Assembly (NCBI RefSeq): GCF_022836845.1
Contig: NZ_JAJNNZ010000017.1
Location: forward strand, 17,077 to 81,076
Direction: 5' to 3'
Origin: Vibrio gelatinilyticus
GTDB taxonomy: Bacteria; Pseudomonadota; Gammaproteobacteria; Enterobacterales; Vibrionaceae
DNA: 64,000 nucleotides
The position numbers were made by a program, and so were the translations under genes. This document shows positions 16,077 through 25,591 of the stretch, piece by piece (positions within the stretch are counted from its first letter, which is position 1; every line of letters starts with the position of its first letter). A model generated the notes under the pieces. It was given only the letters and a program-made list of their open reading frames with translations, made no database searches and had not been told where the DNA came from.

Positions 16077-17972
16077 ATGCTTTATCACGAAACATTTGAT
16101 GTCATTGTTGTTGGTGGCGGACATGCTGGAACGGAAGCGGCACTCGCATCAGCCCGTACAGGACAAAGTACACTTTTACTCACTCAAAACATCGATACCT
16201 TAGGGCAAATGTCCTGCAACCCAGCCATTGGTGGGATTGGTAAAGGCCATCTGGTAAAAGAAGTGGATGCTATGGGTGGATTAATGGCTCAAGCCATTGA
16301 TTACGCAGGTATTCAATTTAGGACGTTGAATGCATCAAAAGGGCCAGCGGTACGAGCAACTCGAGCTCAGGCGGATCGTGCGCTGTACAAAGCGCATGTT
16401 CGACACGCTCTTGAAAACACCCCCAACCTGACGTTATTTCAACAATCGGTCGATGATCTTATTGTTGAACAAGATCATGTCCGTGGTGTTGTTACCCAAA
16501 TGGGGCTTAAAATCCACGCCAAATCCGTTGTGTTGACCGTTGGCACCTTCCTTGGTGGTAAGATACATATCGGCATGGAAAACTTCTCTGGTGGCCGTAT
16601 GGGCGATCAACCATCAATTGCGTTGGCAGATCGATTACGTGAATTACCATTTAGAGTGGATCGACTGAAAACGGGTACACCGCCACGAATTGACGCTCGA
16701 AGTGTCGATTTTTCAAAAATGGAAGTACAACACGGTGATAACCCAACGCCTGTATTTTCATTTATGGGACGTCGTGAACAGCACCCAACACAGATCCCAT
16801 GTTTTATTACTCACACCAATGAAAAAACGCATGACTTAATTCGTGCCAATTTAGATCGAAGCCCAATGTATGCAGGGGTGATTGAAGGTATTGGTCCGCG
16901 ATATTGCCCGTCGATTGAAGATAAGGTAATGCGTTTTGCTGACAAAAATAGTCATCAGATTTTCGTTGAGCCAGAAGGCTTAACAACACACGAATTATAC
17001 CCAAATGGTATCTCGACTAGTCTACCATTTGATGTTCAGATCCAAATCGCACGTTCGATGAAAGGATTTGAAAATGCACATATTGTTCGCCCTGGTTATG
17101 CGATAGAGTATGATTTTTTTGATCCTCGTGATCTCAAGCAAACCTACGAAACCAAATTCATCCAAGGTTTATTCTTTGCCGGACAAATCAATGGTACTAC
17201 TGGCTATGAAGAAGCTGCCGCTCAAGGTCTTATGGCTGGCTTGAACGCGAGCTTATACGCTCAAGATAAACCAGGGTGGAGCCCGCGTCGTGATCAGGCC
17301 TACATGGGGGTTTTGATTGATGACCTATCGACCATGGGGACCAAAGAACCGTATCGTATGTTTACTTCTCGAGCCGAGTACCGATTGTTACTACGTGAAG
17401 ACAACGCGGATATTCGCCTCACCGAAAAGGCGCGTGAATTGGGTCTTGTGGATGATGCTCGCTGGGCACGATTTAATGAGAAAGTCGACAATATGTCCAA
17501 AGAACGTCAACGCTTGAAAGACGTTTGGGTGAACCCGAAATCTCAAGGAATTGAGCAGTTAAACGCTCTGCTGAAAACACCAATGTCGCGTGAAGCAAGT
17601 GGTGAAGATCTTTTGCGTCGTCCAGAGATCTCATATGAACAGTTAACCTCGTTAGAGACTTTTGCTCCTGCTCTTGATGATCATCAAGCATCCGAGCAGG
17701 TAGAGATCCAAGTCAAATATGAGGGCTACATCCAAAGGCAGCAAGACGAAATTGCTAAGTCACTGCGACATGAACATACTCAATTGCCAGCCGAGTTGGA
17801 CTACAACGATGTAAAAGGCCTGTCGAACGAGGTGATTGCCAAACTGTCTGAAACCAAACCGGAAACGATTGGTATTGCATCTCGAATTTCTGGTATTACC
17901 CCGGCGGCCATTTCCATTTTGTTGGTCTATCTGAAAAAACAAGGTTGGCTAAAAAAAGGTGAAACAGCATGA
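16077..17972 (+). CDS. mnmG: tRNA uridine-5-carboxymethylaminomethyl synthesis protein MnmG
   Basis: FAD enzyme that works with MnmE on tRNA U34. The 631-residue protein begins MLYHETFDVIVVGGGHAGTE with the dinucleotide-binding motif GGGHAGTEAA. It also carries GGIGKGHLVKEVDAMGG, the LKTGTPPRI block with conserved Asp/Arg, GQINGTTGYEEAAAQG, and a C-terminal helical domain that contacts MnmE. The frame is open from 15972, but the start at 16077 fits the family and follows AGAGG. First gene clockwise of oriC, overlapping rsmG by 4 nt. Confidence 0.97.
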   Translation: MLYHETFDVIVVGGGHAGTEAALASARTGQSTLLLTQNIDTLGQMSCNPAIGGIGKGHLVKEVDAMGGLMAQAIDYAGIQFRTLNASKGPAVRATRAQADRALYKAHVRHALENTPNLTLFQQSVDDLIVEQDHVRGVVTQMGLKIHAKSVVLTVGTFLGGKIHIGMENFSGGRMGDQPSIALADRLRELPFRVDRLKTGTPPRIDARSVDFSKMEVQHGDNPTPVFSFMGRREQHPTQIPCFITHTNEKTHDLIRANLDRSPMYAGVIEGIGPRYCPSIEDKVMRFADKNSHQIFVEPEGLTTHELYPNGISTSLPFDVQIQIARSMKGFENAHIVRPGYAIEYDFFDPRDLKQTYETKFIQGLFFAGQINGTTGYEEAAAQGLMAGLNASLYAQDKPGWSPRRDQAYMGVLIDDLSTMGTKEPYRMFTSRAEYRLLLREDNADIRLTEKARELGLVDDARWARFNEKVDNMSKERQRLKDVWVNPKSQGIEQLNALLKTPMSREASGEDLLRRPEISYEQLTSLETFAPALDDHQASEQVEIQVKYEGYIQRQQDEIAKSLRHEHTQLPAELDYNDVKGLSNEVIAKLSETKPETIGIASRISGITPAAISILLVYLKKQGWLKKGETA

Positions 17973-18601
17973 GTTCTTTAAGAGTTTTACTTGATGATCT
18001 GCTTCTTCAAACCTCACTCGAGGTCTCAGAAAAGCAACGAGACCAGTTGGTTGGCTACGTAAATCTGTTAAACAAGTGGAATAAAGCGTATAACTTAACG
18101 TCAGTTCGTAATCCTGAAGAGATGTTAGTGAAACATATCCTTGATAGCATCGTCGTTAGCGAGCACCTCGAAGGGAACCGATTTATTGATGTGGGCACAG
18201 GCCCAGGTTTACCAGGGATCCCACTGGCTATCATGAATCCGGATAAACGCTTCCATCTTTTGGACAGTTTAGGTAAACGCATCCGATTTATTAAACAGGT
18301 TTTGCATGAACTAAGAATCGAGAACGTCACAACAGTTCAGGCTCGAGTGGAAGAATTTCAACCTGAGGAGTTGTTTGACGGTGTCTTAAGCCGAGCGTTT
18401 GCTTCCATCACGGATATGGTTAATTGGTGTAGACACTTACCAAAATCGCAAGATGGTCGCTTTTATGCTCTAAAGGGCCAACTTCATCAATCAGAGCTTG
18501 ATGACAGACCCGAGTGGTGTTCTGTGATCGGTATCAAACCTTTGCAAGTTCCTGAGTTGGAAGGTGACCGTCATCTTGTAATCTTATCCGCTAAGGGATA
18601 A
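17969..18601 (+). CDS. rsmG: 16S rRNA (guanine-527-N7) methyltransferase RsmG
   Basis: SAM-dependent methyltransferase of G527 in 16S rRNA; loss gives low-level streptomycin resistance in many bacteria. The 210-residue protein has KWNKAYNLTSVR, the SAM loop FIDVGTGPGLPGIPLAI and LSRAFASITDMVNW. It overlaps mnmG by 4 nt (ATGA) and precedes parA by 13 nt, so the genes are probably one transcript. Confidence 0.96.
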   Translation: MSSLRVLLDDLLLQTSLEVSEKQRDQLVGYVNLLNKWNKAYNLTSVRNPEEMLVKHILDSIVVSEHLEGNRFIDVGTGPGLPGIPLAIMNPDKRFHLLDSLGKRIRFIKQVLHELRIENVTTVQARVEEFQPEELFDGVLSRAFASITDMVNWCRHLPKSQDGRFYALKGQLHQSELDDRPEWCSVIGIKPLQVPELEGDRHLVILSAKG

Positions 18602-18614
18602 TGGAGAGTGTGTC

Positions 18615-19388
18615 GTGGGAAAAATTGTCGCTATCGCCAATCAAAAGGGTGGCGTAGGTAAAACTACAACGTGTATTAATCTTGCGGCATCAATGGCTGC
18701 GACCAAACGCAAAGTACTGGTCATCGATTTGGATCCTCAAGGGAACGCCACCATGGCATGTGGTGTCGATAAGTACCAGATAGAAACAACTGCTTACGAT
18801 TTGTTGGTTGAGGAATTACCGTTCGATGACGTAGTTTGCCGTCAGACGACGGGTAATTTTGATTTAATTGCAGCTAACGGTGACGTGACTGCTGCGGAAA
18901 TCAAATTAATGGAAGTTTTTGCACGTGAAATACGTCTAAAACAGGCATTAGCCCCAATCCGTGATAACTATGATTTCATCTTTATCGATTGTCCACCGTC
19001 TTTGAACTTGCTTACAATCAACGCGATGGCAGCAGCAGACTCTGTGCTAGTGCCAATGCAATGTGAGTATTTTGCGTTGGAAGGCTTAACCGCCTTGATG
19101 GATACGATCAGTAAATTGGCAGCAGTGGTGAACGAAAACCTCAGAATCGAAGGCCTATTGCGAACCATGTATGACCCAAGAAATCGACTGGCGAATGAAG
19201 TCTCAGACCAGTTGAAAAAGCATTTTGGAGATAAGGTTTATCGAACCGTCATTCCTCGAAATGTACGTCTGGCGGAAGCGCCAAGTCATGGTAAGCCAGC
19301 AATGTACTACGACAAGTATTCCGCTGGAGCGAAAGCCTATTTGGCTTTGGCCGGCGAGATGCTACGCCGTGAAGAAGTCGTAGCGTAA
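18615..19388 (+). CDS. parA: Chromosome partitioning ATPase ParA (Soj family)
   Basis: Walker-type ATPase that with ParB and parS segregates the origin region to the pole. The 257-residue product starts with GTG at 18615 (MGKIVAIANQKGGVGKTT), which contains the deviant Walker A KGGVGKT (11-17). DLDPQGNATMACG and FIFIDCPPSLNLL follow. There is no N-terminal helix-turn-helix extension, so it is the short type Ib-like chromosomal form. parB follows after 20 nt. Confidence 0.96.
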   Translation: MGKIVAIANQKGGVGKTTTCINLAASMAATKRKVLVIDLDPQGNATMACGVDKYQIETTAYDLLVEELPFDDVVCRQTTGNFDLIAANGDVTAAEIKLMEVFAREIRLKQALAPIRDNYDFIFIDCPPSLNLLTINAMAAADSVLVPMQCEYFALEGLTALMDTISKLAAVVNENLRIEGLLRTMYDPRNRLANEVSDQLKKHFGDKVYRTVIPRNVRLAEAPSHGKPAMYYDKYSAGAKAYLALAGEMLRREEVVA

Positions 19389-19408
19389 CCATTTAAGGAA
19401 AGGTCTCA

Positions 19409-20290
19409 ATGTCGAAACGAGGTTTAGGAAAAGGGCTAGATGCACTGTTATCTACCAGTTCAATAGCACGTGAAAAGCAACAAGTTGCTACACACAGTCA
19501 GTCACTCTCTTCGGAAGGAGAGTTAACGGACTTAGCCATCAATAGCTTGCGACCTGGTATTTATCAACCTCGCAAGGATATGGCTGCCGAAGCGCTTGAA
19601 GAACTCGCGGCCTCTATTCAATCTCAAGGCATCATTCAACCGATAGTGGTTCGAAGTATTGGTAACGATCAGTTTGAAATCATTGCCGGTGAACGCCGCT
19701 GGCGTGCCGCTCGTCAAGCAGGTTTGAGACAGGTACCCTGTATCGTCAAAAACGTTCAGGACCGTGCAGCGATCGCGATGGCGTTGATTGAAAATATCCA
19801 GCGTGAAGATCTAAATGCCATTGAAGAAGCACAGGCGTTAGAGCGACTGCAAGATGAGTTCAAGTTAACGCATCAACAAGTGGCTGATGTAATCGGTAAA
19901 TCCAGAACGGCTGTGAGCAATCTATTGAGATTGAACCAATTAGAGCCGGATGTGAAAAAACTGGTTGAAGGCAAAGCTCTTGATATGGGACACGCCAGAG
20001 CACTGTTAGCCCTTGAAGGTGATATGCAGTGCGATGTGGCAAGTACCGTTGCCAAGAAGCAATTAACGGTGCGTCAAACTGAAGATTTAGTGAAAAAGTG
20101 TTTAAAACCGAACTCTTCTGAAGAAAAACGGCCAGAAGATGGCGGTGCGATAGAAATTTCAAAGCGACTGAGCGAAATCTTGGGTGCTAAAGTTTCATTA
20201 ACGCGGTCTGCAAGCGGAAAGTCTAAAGTGACAATAAGTGTTGATGAGCCTCACAAATTAGAGCAACTAATTGCCAAGCTTGAGAGCTAA
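19409..20290 (+). CDS. parB: Chromosome partitioning protein ParB
   Basis: CTP-dependent clamp that loads at parS near the origin and spreads along DNA. The 293-residue protein has an N-terminal MSKRGLGKGLDALLS segment that contacts ParA, the CTP-binding ParB/Srx fold with GERRWRAARQAG and ENIQREDLNAIEEA, a helix-turn-helix (HQQVADVIGKSRTAVSNLLR) and a C-terminal dimerisation domain. Candidate degenerate parS sites in the window are noted in recF and dprA; no perfect 16-mer was seen. Confidence 0.96.
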   Translation: MSKRGLGKGLDALLSTSSIAREKQQVATHSQSLSSEGELTDLAINSLRPGIYQPRKDMAAEALEELAASIQSQGIIQPIVVRSIGNDQFEIIAGERRWRAARQAGLRQVPCIVKNVQDRAAIAMALIENIQREDLNAIEEAQALERLQDEFKLTHQQVADVIGKSRTAVSNLLRLNQLEPDVKKLVEGKALDMGHARALLALEGDMQCDVASTVAKKQLTVRQTEDLVKKCLKPNSSEEKRPEDGGAIEISKRLSEILGAKVSLTRSASGKSKVTISVDEPHKLEQLIAKLES

Positions 20291-20309
20291 ATGAGATAAT
20301 TGATGTAGG

Positions 20310-20334
20310 TCAATTATCGATTAATTGATTTTTT
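20310..20334 (+). terminator. Weak terminator after parB
   Basis: TCAATTA-TCGAT-TAATTGA followed by TTTTTT. The stem is AT-only apart from one pair. An overlapping upstream hairpin ATAATTGA (20297-20304) / TCAATTAT (20310-20317) competes for the same strand. Confidence 0.55.
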
Positions 20335-20387
20335 GTGCGAAAGTTATGGTTTTGTGAATAAAAGCGCGGCTTTTTGCTGTGGTTTAA

Positions 20388-20415
20388 TTGCAATAAGTTT
20401 AATGAAACGTATAAT
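20388..20415 (+). promoter_or_regulatory. Candidate promoter of the atp operon
   Basis: TTGCAA and a perfect TATAAT separated by 16 nt, about 65 nt before atpI. Confidence 0.6.
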
Positions 20416-20481
20416 TTTCGCCAATTTCCCAGCACAGTAGTATTTAGGTGCAATGTGGATATTACTAGAGGTAAAGAATAC

Positions 20482-20871
20482 ATGGTAGCGGCGTTGGTAA
20501 GGCCTGGACGAGAGCTCGCAAAGCGATTGTTAATAATCCAAGCTAGCGCGGTTACAATAGTGGCGGCTGTTATGGCGATTGCTGTAAATGCTGAGTGGGG
20601 ACTTTCGGCGCTGATTGGTGGAGGCATATTTGTGTTTGCCAATGCAGTTTTTGCGCTGTTTGCTTTCATGTTTAGTGGAGCTCGAGCCTCAAAACAGGTG
20701 ATGATCTCTTTCTATGCAGGAGAAGCACTGAAAATCCTTATTACGGTGATTCTATTTTCGGCCGTCTACATGTATGCACGGGTGGAACTTGTTCCCCTGA
20801 AACTAACCTATTTGCTGGCACTAGGTATTAATATCTTTGCGCCAGTGCTATTCATTAACAACAAAAAATAG
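20482..20871 (+). CDS. atpI: F0F1 ATP synthase assembly protein AtpI
   Basis: Small inner-membrane protein thought to help assemble the c-ring. The 129-residue product has about four hydrophobic segments (QASAVTIVAAVMAIAVNAEW, LSALIGGGIFVFANAVFALF, ALKILITVILFSAVY and LTYLLALGINIFAPVLF). The start at 20482 (MVAALVRPGRELAK) follows AGAGG; the upstream extension of the frame runs through the promoter. First of nine atp genes; atpB follows after 8 nt. Confidence 0.9.
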   Translation: MVAALVRPGRELAKRLLIIQASAVTIVAAVMAIAVNAEWGLSALIGGGIFVFANAVFALFAFMFSGARASKQVMISFYAGEALKILITVILFSAVYMYARVELVPLKLTYLLALGINIFAPVLFINNKK

Positions 20872-20879
20872 GACGAGTT

Positions 20880-21686
20880 ATGGCTGCGCCAGGTGAAGCG
20901 CTTACATCGGCCAGTTACATCACTCACCACTTAACCAATCTTTCTTTAGGAAGCCTTGGTCTGGTGGACGAGTCGAGTTTCTGGAACGTACATATCGATA
21001 GCCTGTTTTTCTCTGTGCTTACTGGTTTACTCTTTTTGGGAGTGTTCCGTAAGGTAGCAAAGGGAGCAACAGCAGGTGTGCCGGGCAAGCTGCAGTGTTT
21101 TGTTGAGATGGTTGTTGAATTTGTCGATACTAACGTCAAAGATACATTCCATGGACGCAATCCGCTAATAGCACCCCTAGCACTGACTATCTTCTGTTGG
21201 GTTACACTAATGAACTTGATGGATTTAATTCCTATCGATTTCTTACCGTATCCTGCAGAGCAGATTGGCATCCCTTATCTAAAAGTGGTTCCTTCTGCAG
21301 ATGTTAATATCACCATGGCTATGGCACTGGGCGTTTTTGCTCTGATGATCTACTACAGCATCAAAGTAAAAGGTCCGGTTAATTTTGCTAAAGAGTTGAC
21401 TTTACACCCGTTTAATCACCCAATCATGATTCCTTTCAACATGTTGATTGAGATTGTTTCGTTGCTTGCGAAACCGTTATCACTCGGTATGCGTCTGTTT
21501 GGTAACATGTTTGCAGGTGAGGTTGTATTTATTCTCTGTGCAGCAATGCTTCCATGGTATTTACAATGGATGGGTTCTCTACCGTGGGCTATTTTCCACG
21601 TGATGGTAATCCTGATCCAAGCCTTCGTGTTCATGATGCTAACAATTGTTTACTTATCAATGGCACATGAAGATAGTGATCATTAA
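20880..21686 (+). CDS. atpB: ATP synthase F0 subunit a
   Basis: Membrane stator subunit that forms the two proton half-channels against the c-ring. The 268-residue protein has several transmembrane helices and the key block PLSLGMRLFGNMFAGE containing the essential Arg that faces the c-ring carboxylate. IPFNMLIEIVSLLAKPLSLG and a C-terminal helix IQAFVFMMLTIVYLSMAHE follow. Standard position between atpI and atpE. Confidence 0.97.
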   Translation: MAAPGEALTSASYITHHLTNLSLGSLGLVDESSFWNVHIDSLFFSVLTGLLFLGVFRKVAKGATAGVPGKLQCFVEMVVEFVDTNVKDTFHGRNPLIAPLALTIFCWVTLMNLMDLIPIDFLPYPAEQIGIPYLKVVPSADVNITMAMALGVFALMIYYSIKVKGPVNFAKELTLHPFNHPIMIPFNMLIEIVSLLAKPLSLGMRLFGNMFAGEVVFILCAAMLPWYLQWMGSLPWAIFHVMVILIQAFVFMMLTIVYLSMAHEDSDH

Positions 21687-21742
21687 TTTTTTAACGCTTT
21701 TTATTTAGGCTTTTAGCCAGCAACTATAAATTGGAGATAGTA

Positions 21743-21997
21743 ATGGAAACTTTACTGAGCTTTTCTGCAATCGCCGTAGGCCTTATCGTAGGTCTAGCTT
21801 CTTTGGGTACGGCGATCGGTTTCGCGATTCTAGGTGGTAAATTCCTAGAAGGTGCAGCTCGTCAACCTGAAATGGCTCCTATGCTACAAGTTAAGATGTT
21901 CATCATCGCAGGTCTACTTGATGCGGTTCCAATGATTGGTATCGTAATTGCGCTTCTATTCACTTTCGCGAACCCATTTGTTGGCCAACTAGGTTAA
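21743..21997 (+). CDS. atpE: ATP synthase F0 subunit c
   Basis: Proteolipid of the rotating c-ring. The 84-residue hairpin has helix 1 AIGFAILGG, a polar loop AARQPEMAP and helix 2 with the ion-binding Asp in GLLDAVPMIG. A proton-type ring is likely: Asp is present and the Na+-type Glu/Gln pattern is not obvious. The frame opens 12 nt earlier (21731), but the ATG at 21743 (METLLSFSAIAVG) follows GGAG at the right distance. Confidence 0.96.
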   Translation: METLLSFSAIAVGLIVGLASLGTAIGFAILGGKFLEGAARQPEMAPMLQVKMFIIAGLLDAVPMIGIVIALLFTFANPFVGQLG

Positions 21998-22073
21998 TCA
22001 ACGTTTGTGGCAAATATCGATTTGCCTTTGATTACTGCTAGTTAGTTAGTGAATAAATAGAGGGGTAGCTGTT

Positions 22074-22544
22074 GTGAATATGAACGCAACTCTGCTGGGT
22101 CAAGCAATCTCATTCGCACTGTTTGTGTGGTTCTGCATGAAGTATGTATGGCCACCAGTGATGCAGGCGATTGAAGAACGTCAGAAGAAAATTGCTGACG
22201 GTCTAGCAGCCGCTGAACGCGCTGCGAAAGACTTGAACCTGGCACAAGCCAACGCTTCCGACCAATTGAAAGAAGCGAAGCGCACTGCAACTGAAGTTAT
22301 TGATCAGGCAAACAAGCGTAAAGCTCAAATTATGGATGAAGCACGCGAGGAAGCTCAGGCAGAACGCCAGAAAATCCTAGCGCAAGCTGAAGCAGAAGTT
22401 GAAGCTGAGCGTAACCGTGCCCGTGATGAGCTGCGCAAACAGGTTGCAACTCTGGCAATAGCTGGTGCCGAGAAAATTCTTGAGCGTTCTATCGATAAAG
22501 ATGCGCAAAAAGATATTCTCGATAACATTACTGCGAAACTTTAA
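22074..22544 (+). CDS. atpF: ATP synthase F0 subunit b
   Basis: Peripheral stalk subunit with one N-terminal membrane helix and a long dimeric coiled coil. It has 156 residues: MNMNATLLGQAISFALFVWF (membrane part), then charged heptads rich in A, E, K and R. The start is taken as GTG at 22074, preceded by GAGGGG; an ATG two codons later (22080) is an alternative that would change little. Confidence 0.94.
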   Translation: MNMNATLLGQAISFALFVWFCMKYVWPPVMQAIEERQKKIADGLAAAERAAKDLNLAQANASDQLKEAKRTATEVIDQANKRKAQIMDEAREEAQAERQKILAQAEAEVEAERNRARDELRKQVATLAIAGAEKILERSIDKDAQKDILDNITAKL

Positions 22545-22558
22545 AGCGAGGGGCGCTT

Positions 22559-23092
22559 ATGTCTGAATTGACTACAATTGCACGCCCCTATGCTAAAGCA
22601 GCATTTGACTTTGCGGTAGAAAAAGAAGCATTAGACCAATGGGTTGAAATGTTAACTTTTGCTGCCGAAGTCACCAACAATGAAAGTATTGCAGATCTCC
22701 TTTCTGGAGCTGTAACCGCAGACAAGTTGTCTGAAATTTTCATTGCAATTGGTGGCGAACAGTTTGACGAGTTTGGTCAAAACCTTATTAAGGTAATGGC
22801 TCAAAATGGTCGATTAGCAGCGTTGCCTGCTGTGTTAGCTGAATTCATCTCTCTTAAACAAGAGCATGAAAAACAGATTGATGTAAATGTCGTATCTGCA
22901 TCAGAACTAACAGAGCAACAACAAGCTGGTATCAGCGACAAACTGGAAAAGCGCTTAGCGCGCAAAGTTAAGCTGAATTGCAGTATAGATGAGACCTTAC
23001 TTGGTGGGGTCATAATTCGAGCCGGAGATCTTGTCATCGATAACTCAGCACGCGGTCGATTAAACCGCCTGAGCGATGCATTGCAGTCTTGA
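22559..23092 (+). CDS. atpH: ATP synthase F1 subunit delta
   Basis: Connects the peripheral stalk to the top of F1. The 177-residue protein begins MSELTTIARPYAKAAFDFAV and ends with the conserved GGVIIRAGDLVIDNSARGRL. It lies 14 nt after atpF and ends 13 nt before atpA. Confidence 0.96.
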   Translation: MSELTTIARPYAKAAFDFAVEKEALDQWVEMLTFAAEVTNNESIADLLSGAVTADKLSEIFIAIGGEQFDEFGQNLIKVMAQNGRLAALPAVLAEFISLKQEHEKQIDVNVVSASELTEQQQAGISDKLEKRLARKVKLNCSIDETLLGGVIIRAGDLVIDNSARGRLNRLSDALQS

Positions 23093-23105
23093 TGGGGATT
23101 GGAGC

Positions 23106-24647
23106 ATGCAACTTAATTCCACGGAAATTAGCGAACTAATCAAACAACGTATCGAATCTTTCGAGGTTGTGAGTGAAGCTCGTAATGAAGGTACTATCGT
23201 ATCGGTAAGCGATGGTATCATTCGCATTCACGGCCTAGCGGACGTGATGCAAGGTGAAATGATTGAATTACCGGGTGGCCGCTTTGCACTGGCACTTAAC
23301 CTTGAGCGTGACTCGGTTGGTGCGGTTGTAATGGGCCCATTTGCCGACCTACAGGAAGGCATGAAAGTAACAGGTACTGGTCGTATTCTTGAAGTGCCAG
23401 TTGGTCCAGAAATGCTTGGTCGTGTTGTTAACACGCTGGGTGAGCCAATTGATGGTAAAGGTCCAATTGAAGCGAAGCTTACGTCGCCAGTAGAAGTGAT
23501 TGCACCAGGCGTAATCGACCGTAAATCGGTAGATCAACCTGTACAAACCGGCTATAAGTCAGTTGACTCAATGATCCCAATCGGTCGTGGTCAGCGTGAG
23601 CTTATCATCGGTGACCGTCAGATCGGTAAAACGGCAATGGCGATCGATGCAATCATCAACCAGAAAGATTCTGGTATTTTCTCAATCTACGTCGCAATTG
23701 GCCAAAAAGCCTCAACGATTGCTAACGTAGTTCGCAAACTAGAAGAGCACGGCGCACTGGCGAATACCATTGTTGTTGTTGCCTCTGCTTCTGAATCTGC
23801 TGCGCTGCAATACCTTGCACCGTATTCAGGTTGTGCGATGGGCGAATACTTCCGTGACCGCGGTGAAGATGCACTGATTGTTTATGATGATCTATCTAAG
23901 CAAGCGGTAGCGTATCGTCAGATCTCTCTACTATTGAAACGTCCACCTGGCCGTGAGGCATTCCCTGGTGATGTATTCTACCTCCACTCTCGTCTACTAG
24001 AGCGTGCAGCTCGTGTAAGTGAAGAGTACGTAGAACGTTTCACTAACGGTGAAGTGAAAGGTAAGACGGGTTCTTTGACTGCTCTGCCGATCATCGAAAC
24101 TCAAGCGGGTGACGTATCTGCATTTGTACCGACTAACGTAATCTCGATTACCGATGGTCAGATCTTCCTACAAACTGAGCTATTCAACGCGGGTGTTCGT
24201 CCTGCTGTTGACCCAGGTATCTCAGTATCTCGTGTAGGTGGTTCAGCGCAAACGAAAATCATCAAGAAGCTATCGGGCGGTATCCGTACAGCTCTAGCTC
24301 AATACCGTGAACTTGCAGCGTTTGCTCAGTTCTCGTCAGATCTTGATGAAGCGACTAAGAAGCAGCTTAACCATGGTCAAAAAGTAACAGAACTAATGAA
24401 GCAGAAACAATATGCTCCAATGTCTGTATTTGACCAAGCTTTGGTTATCTTCGCGGTAGAACGTGGCTACTTGAATGATGTAGAACTTAACAAAGTTCTT
24501 GATTTCGAAGCGTCACTACTGTCGTACGCTCATAGTCACTACGCTGATTTCGTTAAAGAAATCAACGCAACGGGTGCATTTAACAACGATATTGAAGAGC
24601 AGCTTAAGAAGCTAACCGACGATTTCGTAGCAACCCAGACTTGGTAA
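23106..24647 (+). CDS. atpA: ATP synthase F1 subunit alpha
   Basis: Non-catalytic nucleotide-binding subunit of the alpha3beta3 hexamer. The 513-residue product begins MQLNSTEISELIKQRI; an earlier in-frame ATG at 23076 lies inside atpH and is unlikely. Walker A GDRQIGKTAM, the arginine-finger region VDPGISVSRVGGSAQT and the C-terminal helical domain are all visible. High use of frequent codons fits strong expression. Confidence 0.97.
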   Translation: MQLNSTEISELIKQRIESFEVVSEARNEGTIVSVSDGIIRIHGLADVMQGEMIELPGGRFALALNLERDSVGAVVMGPFADLQEGMKVTGTGRILEVPVGPEMLGRVVNTLGEPIDGKGPIEAKLTSPVEVIAPGVIDRKSVDQPVQTGYKSVDSMIPIGRGQRELIIGDRQIGKTAMAIDAIINQKDSGIFSIYVAIGQKASTIANVVRKLEEHGALANTIVVVASASESAALQYLAPYSGCAMGEYFRDRGEDALIVYDDLSKQAVAYRQISLLLKRPPGREAFPGDVFYLHSRLLERAARVSEEYVERFTNGEVKGKTGSLTALPIIETQAGDVSAFVPTNVISITDGQIFLQTELFNAGVRPAVDPGISVSRVGGSAQTKIIKKLSGGIRTALAQYRELAAFAQFSSDLDEATKKQLNHGQKVTELMKQKQYAPMSVFDQALVIFAVERGYLNDVELNKVLDFEASLLSYAHSHYADFVKEINATGAFNNDIEEQLKKLTDDFVATQTW

Positions 24648-24689
24648 TTGGTTGGTGACTCTAGGGTCACCCACTAACGGAGAGTAACA

Positions 24690-25556
24690 ATGGCCGGCGC
24701 AAAAGAGATTCGTAATAAGATCGGGAGTGTCAAAAGCACTCAAAAGATCACGAAAGCAATGGAAATGGTAGCAGCTTCAAAAATGCGTCGCTCGCAAGAT
24801 GCACGCGAAGCTTCTCGTCCATATGCTGAAACAATGCGTAAAGTGATCGGTCATTTGGCAAATGCAAACCTAGAGTACAAACATCCGTACCTAGAGGAGC
24901 GTGAAGCCAAGCGTGTTGGTTATATCATTATTTCTACTGACCGTGGTTTGTGTGGTGGTTTGAACATTAACTTGTTTAAGAAGTCCATCAAAGACATGCA
25001 AGCTTGGTCTGAGAAAGGTGCAGAAGTCGAACTGGCAATCGTTGGTTCAAAGGCGACAGCATTTTTCAATAACAGTGGCGCTAAAGTAGCCGCGCAGGTT
25101 TCTGGTCTAGGTGATAACCCTAGTCTTGAAGACTTGATCGGTTCTGTCGGCGTGATGCTGAAGAAATATGATGAAGGCGAATTAGATCGTCTGTACGTAG
25201 TGTTCAACAAATTTGTGAACACTATGGTTCAAGAACCAACGATCGATCAATTACTACCTTTGCCTAAATCGGATAGCGAAGAAGTTCAGCGCGATCATTC
25301 TTGGGACTACATTTATGAGCCCGAGCCAAAACCATTACTCGATGCTTTGTTGATTCGTTATGTAGAATCACAAGTGTATCAAGGTGTGGTCGAGAACCTT
25401 GCTTGTGAGCAAGCGGCTCGTATGATTGCAATGAAGGCTGCAACTGATAACGCTGGTGACATTATTGAAGATCTAGAACTTGTGTATAACAAAGCCCGTC
25501 AGGCGGCGATTACACAAGAACTATCTGAAATTGTTTCCGGGGCCGCAGCGGTTTAA
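24690..25556 (+). CDS. atpG: ATP synthase F1 subunit gamma
   Basis: Central rotor shaft that turns inside the alpha3beta3 ring. The 288-residue protein opens with MAGAKEIRNKIGSVKSTQKI, one half of the coiled coil, and closes with ARQAAITQELSEIVSGAAAV, the other half. The middle Rossmann-like domain has STDRGLCGGLN. Preceded by GGAG; 42 nt after atpA. Confidence 0.97.
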   Translation: MAGAKEIRNKIGSVKSTQKITKAMEMVAASKMRRSQDAREASRPYAETMRKVIGHLANANLEYKHPYLEEREAKRVGYIIISTDRGLCGGLNINLFKKSIKDMQAWSEKGAEVELAIVGSKATAFFNNSGAKVAAQVSGLGDNPSLEDLIGSVGVMLKKYDEGELDRLYVVFNKFVNTMVQEPTIDQLLPLPKSDSEEVQRDHSWDYIYEPEPKPLLDALLIRYVESQVYQGVVENLACEQAARMIAMKAATDNAGDIIEDLELVYNKARQAAITQELSEIVSGAAAV

Positions 25557-25591
25557 AGCTTAGGTAAAACTAAATAGTTAGAGGATTAACG

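Noticed and set aside
18931..18940. CACGTGAAA core in parA as a parS site
   Set aside because: Left half does not match; too few of the 16 positions agree. A similar core in parB at about 19468 fails for the same reason.
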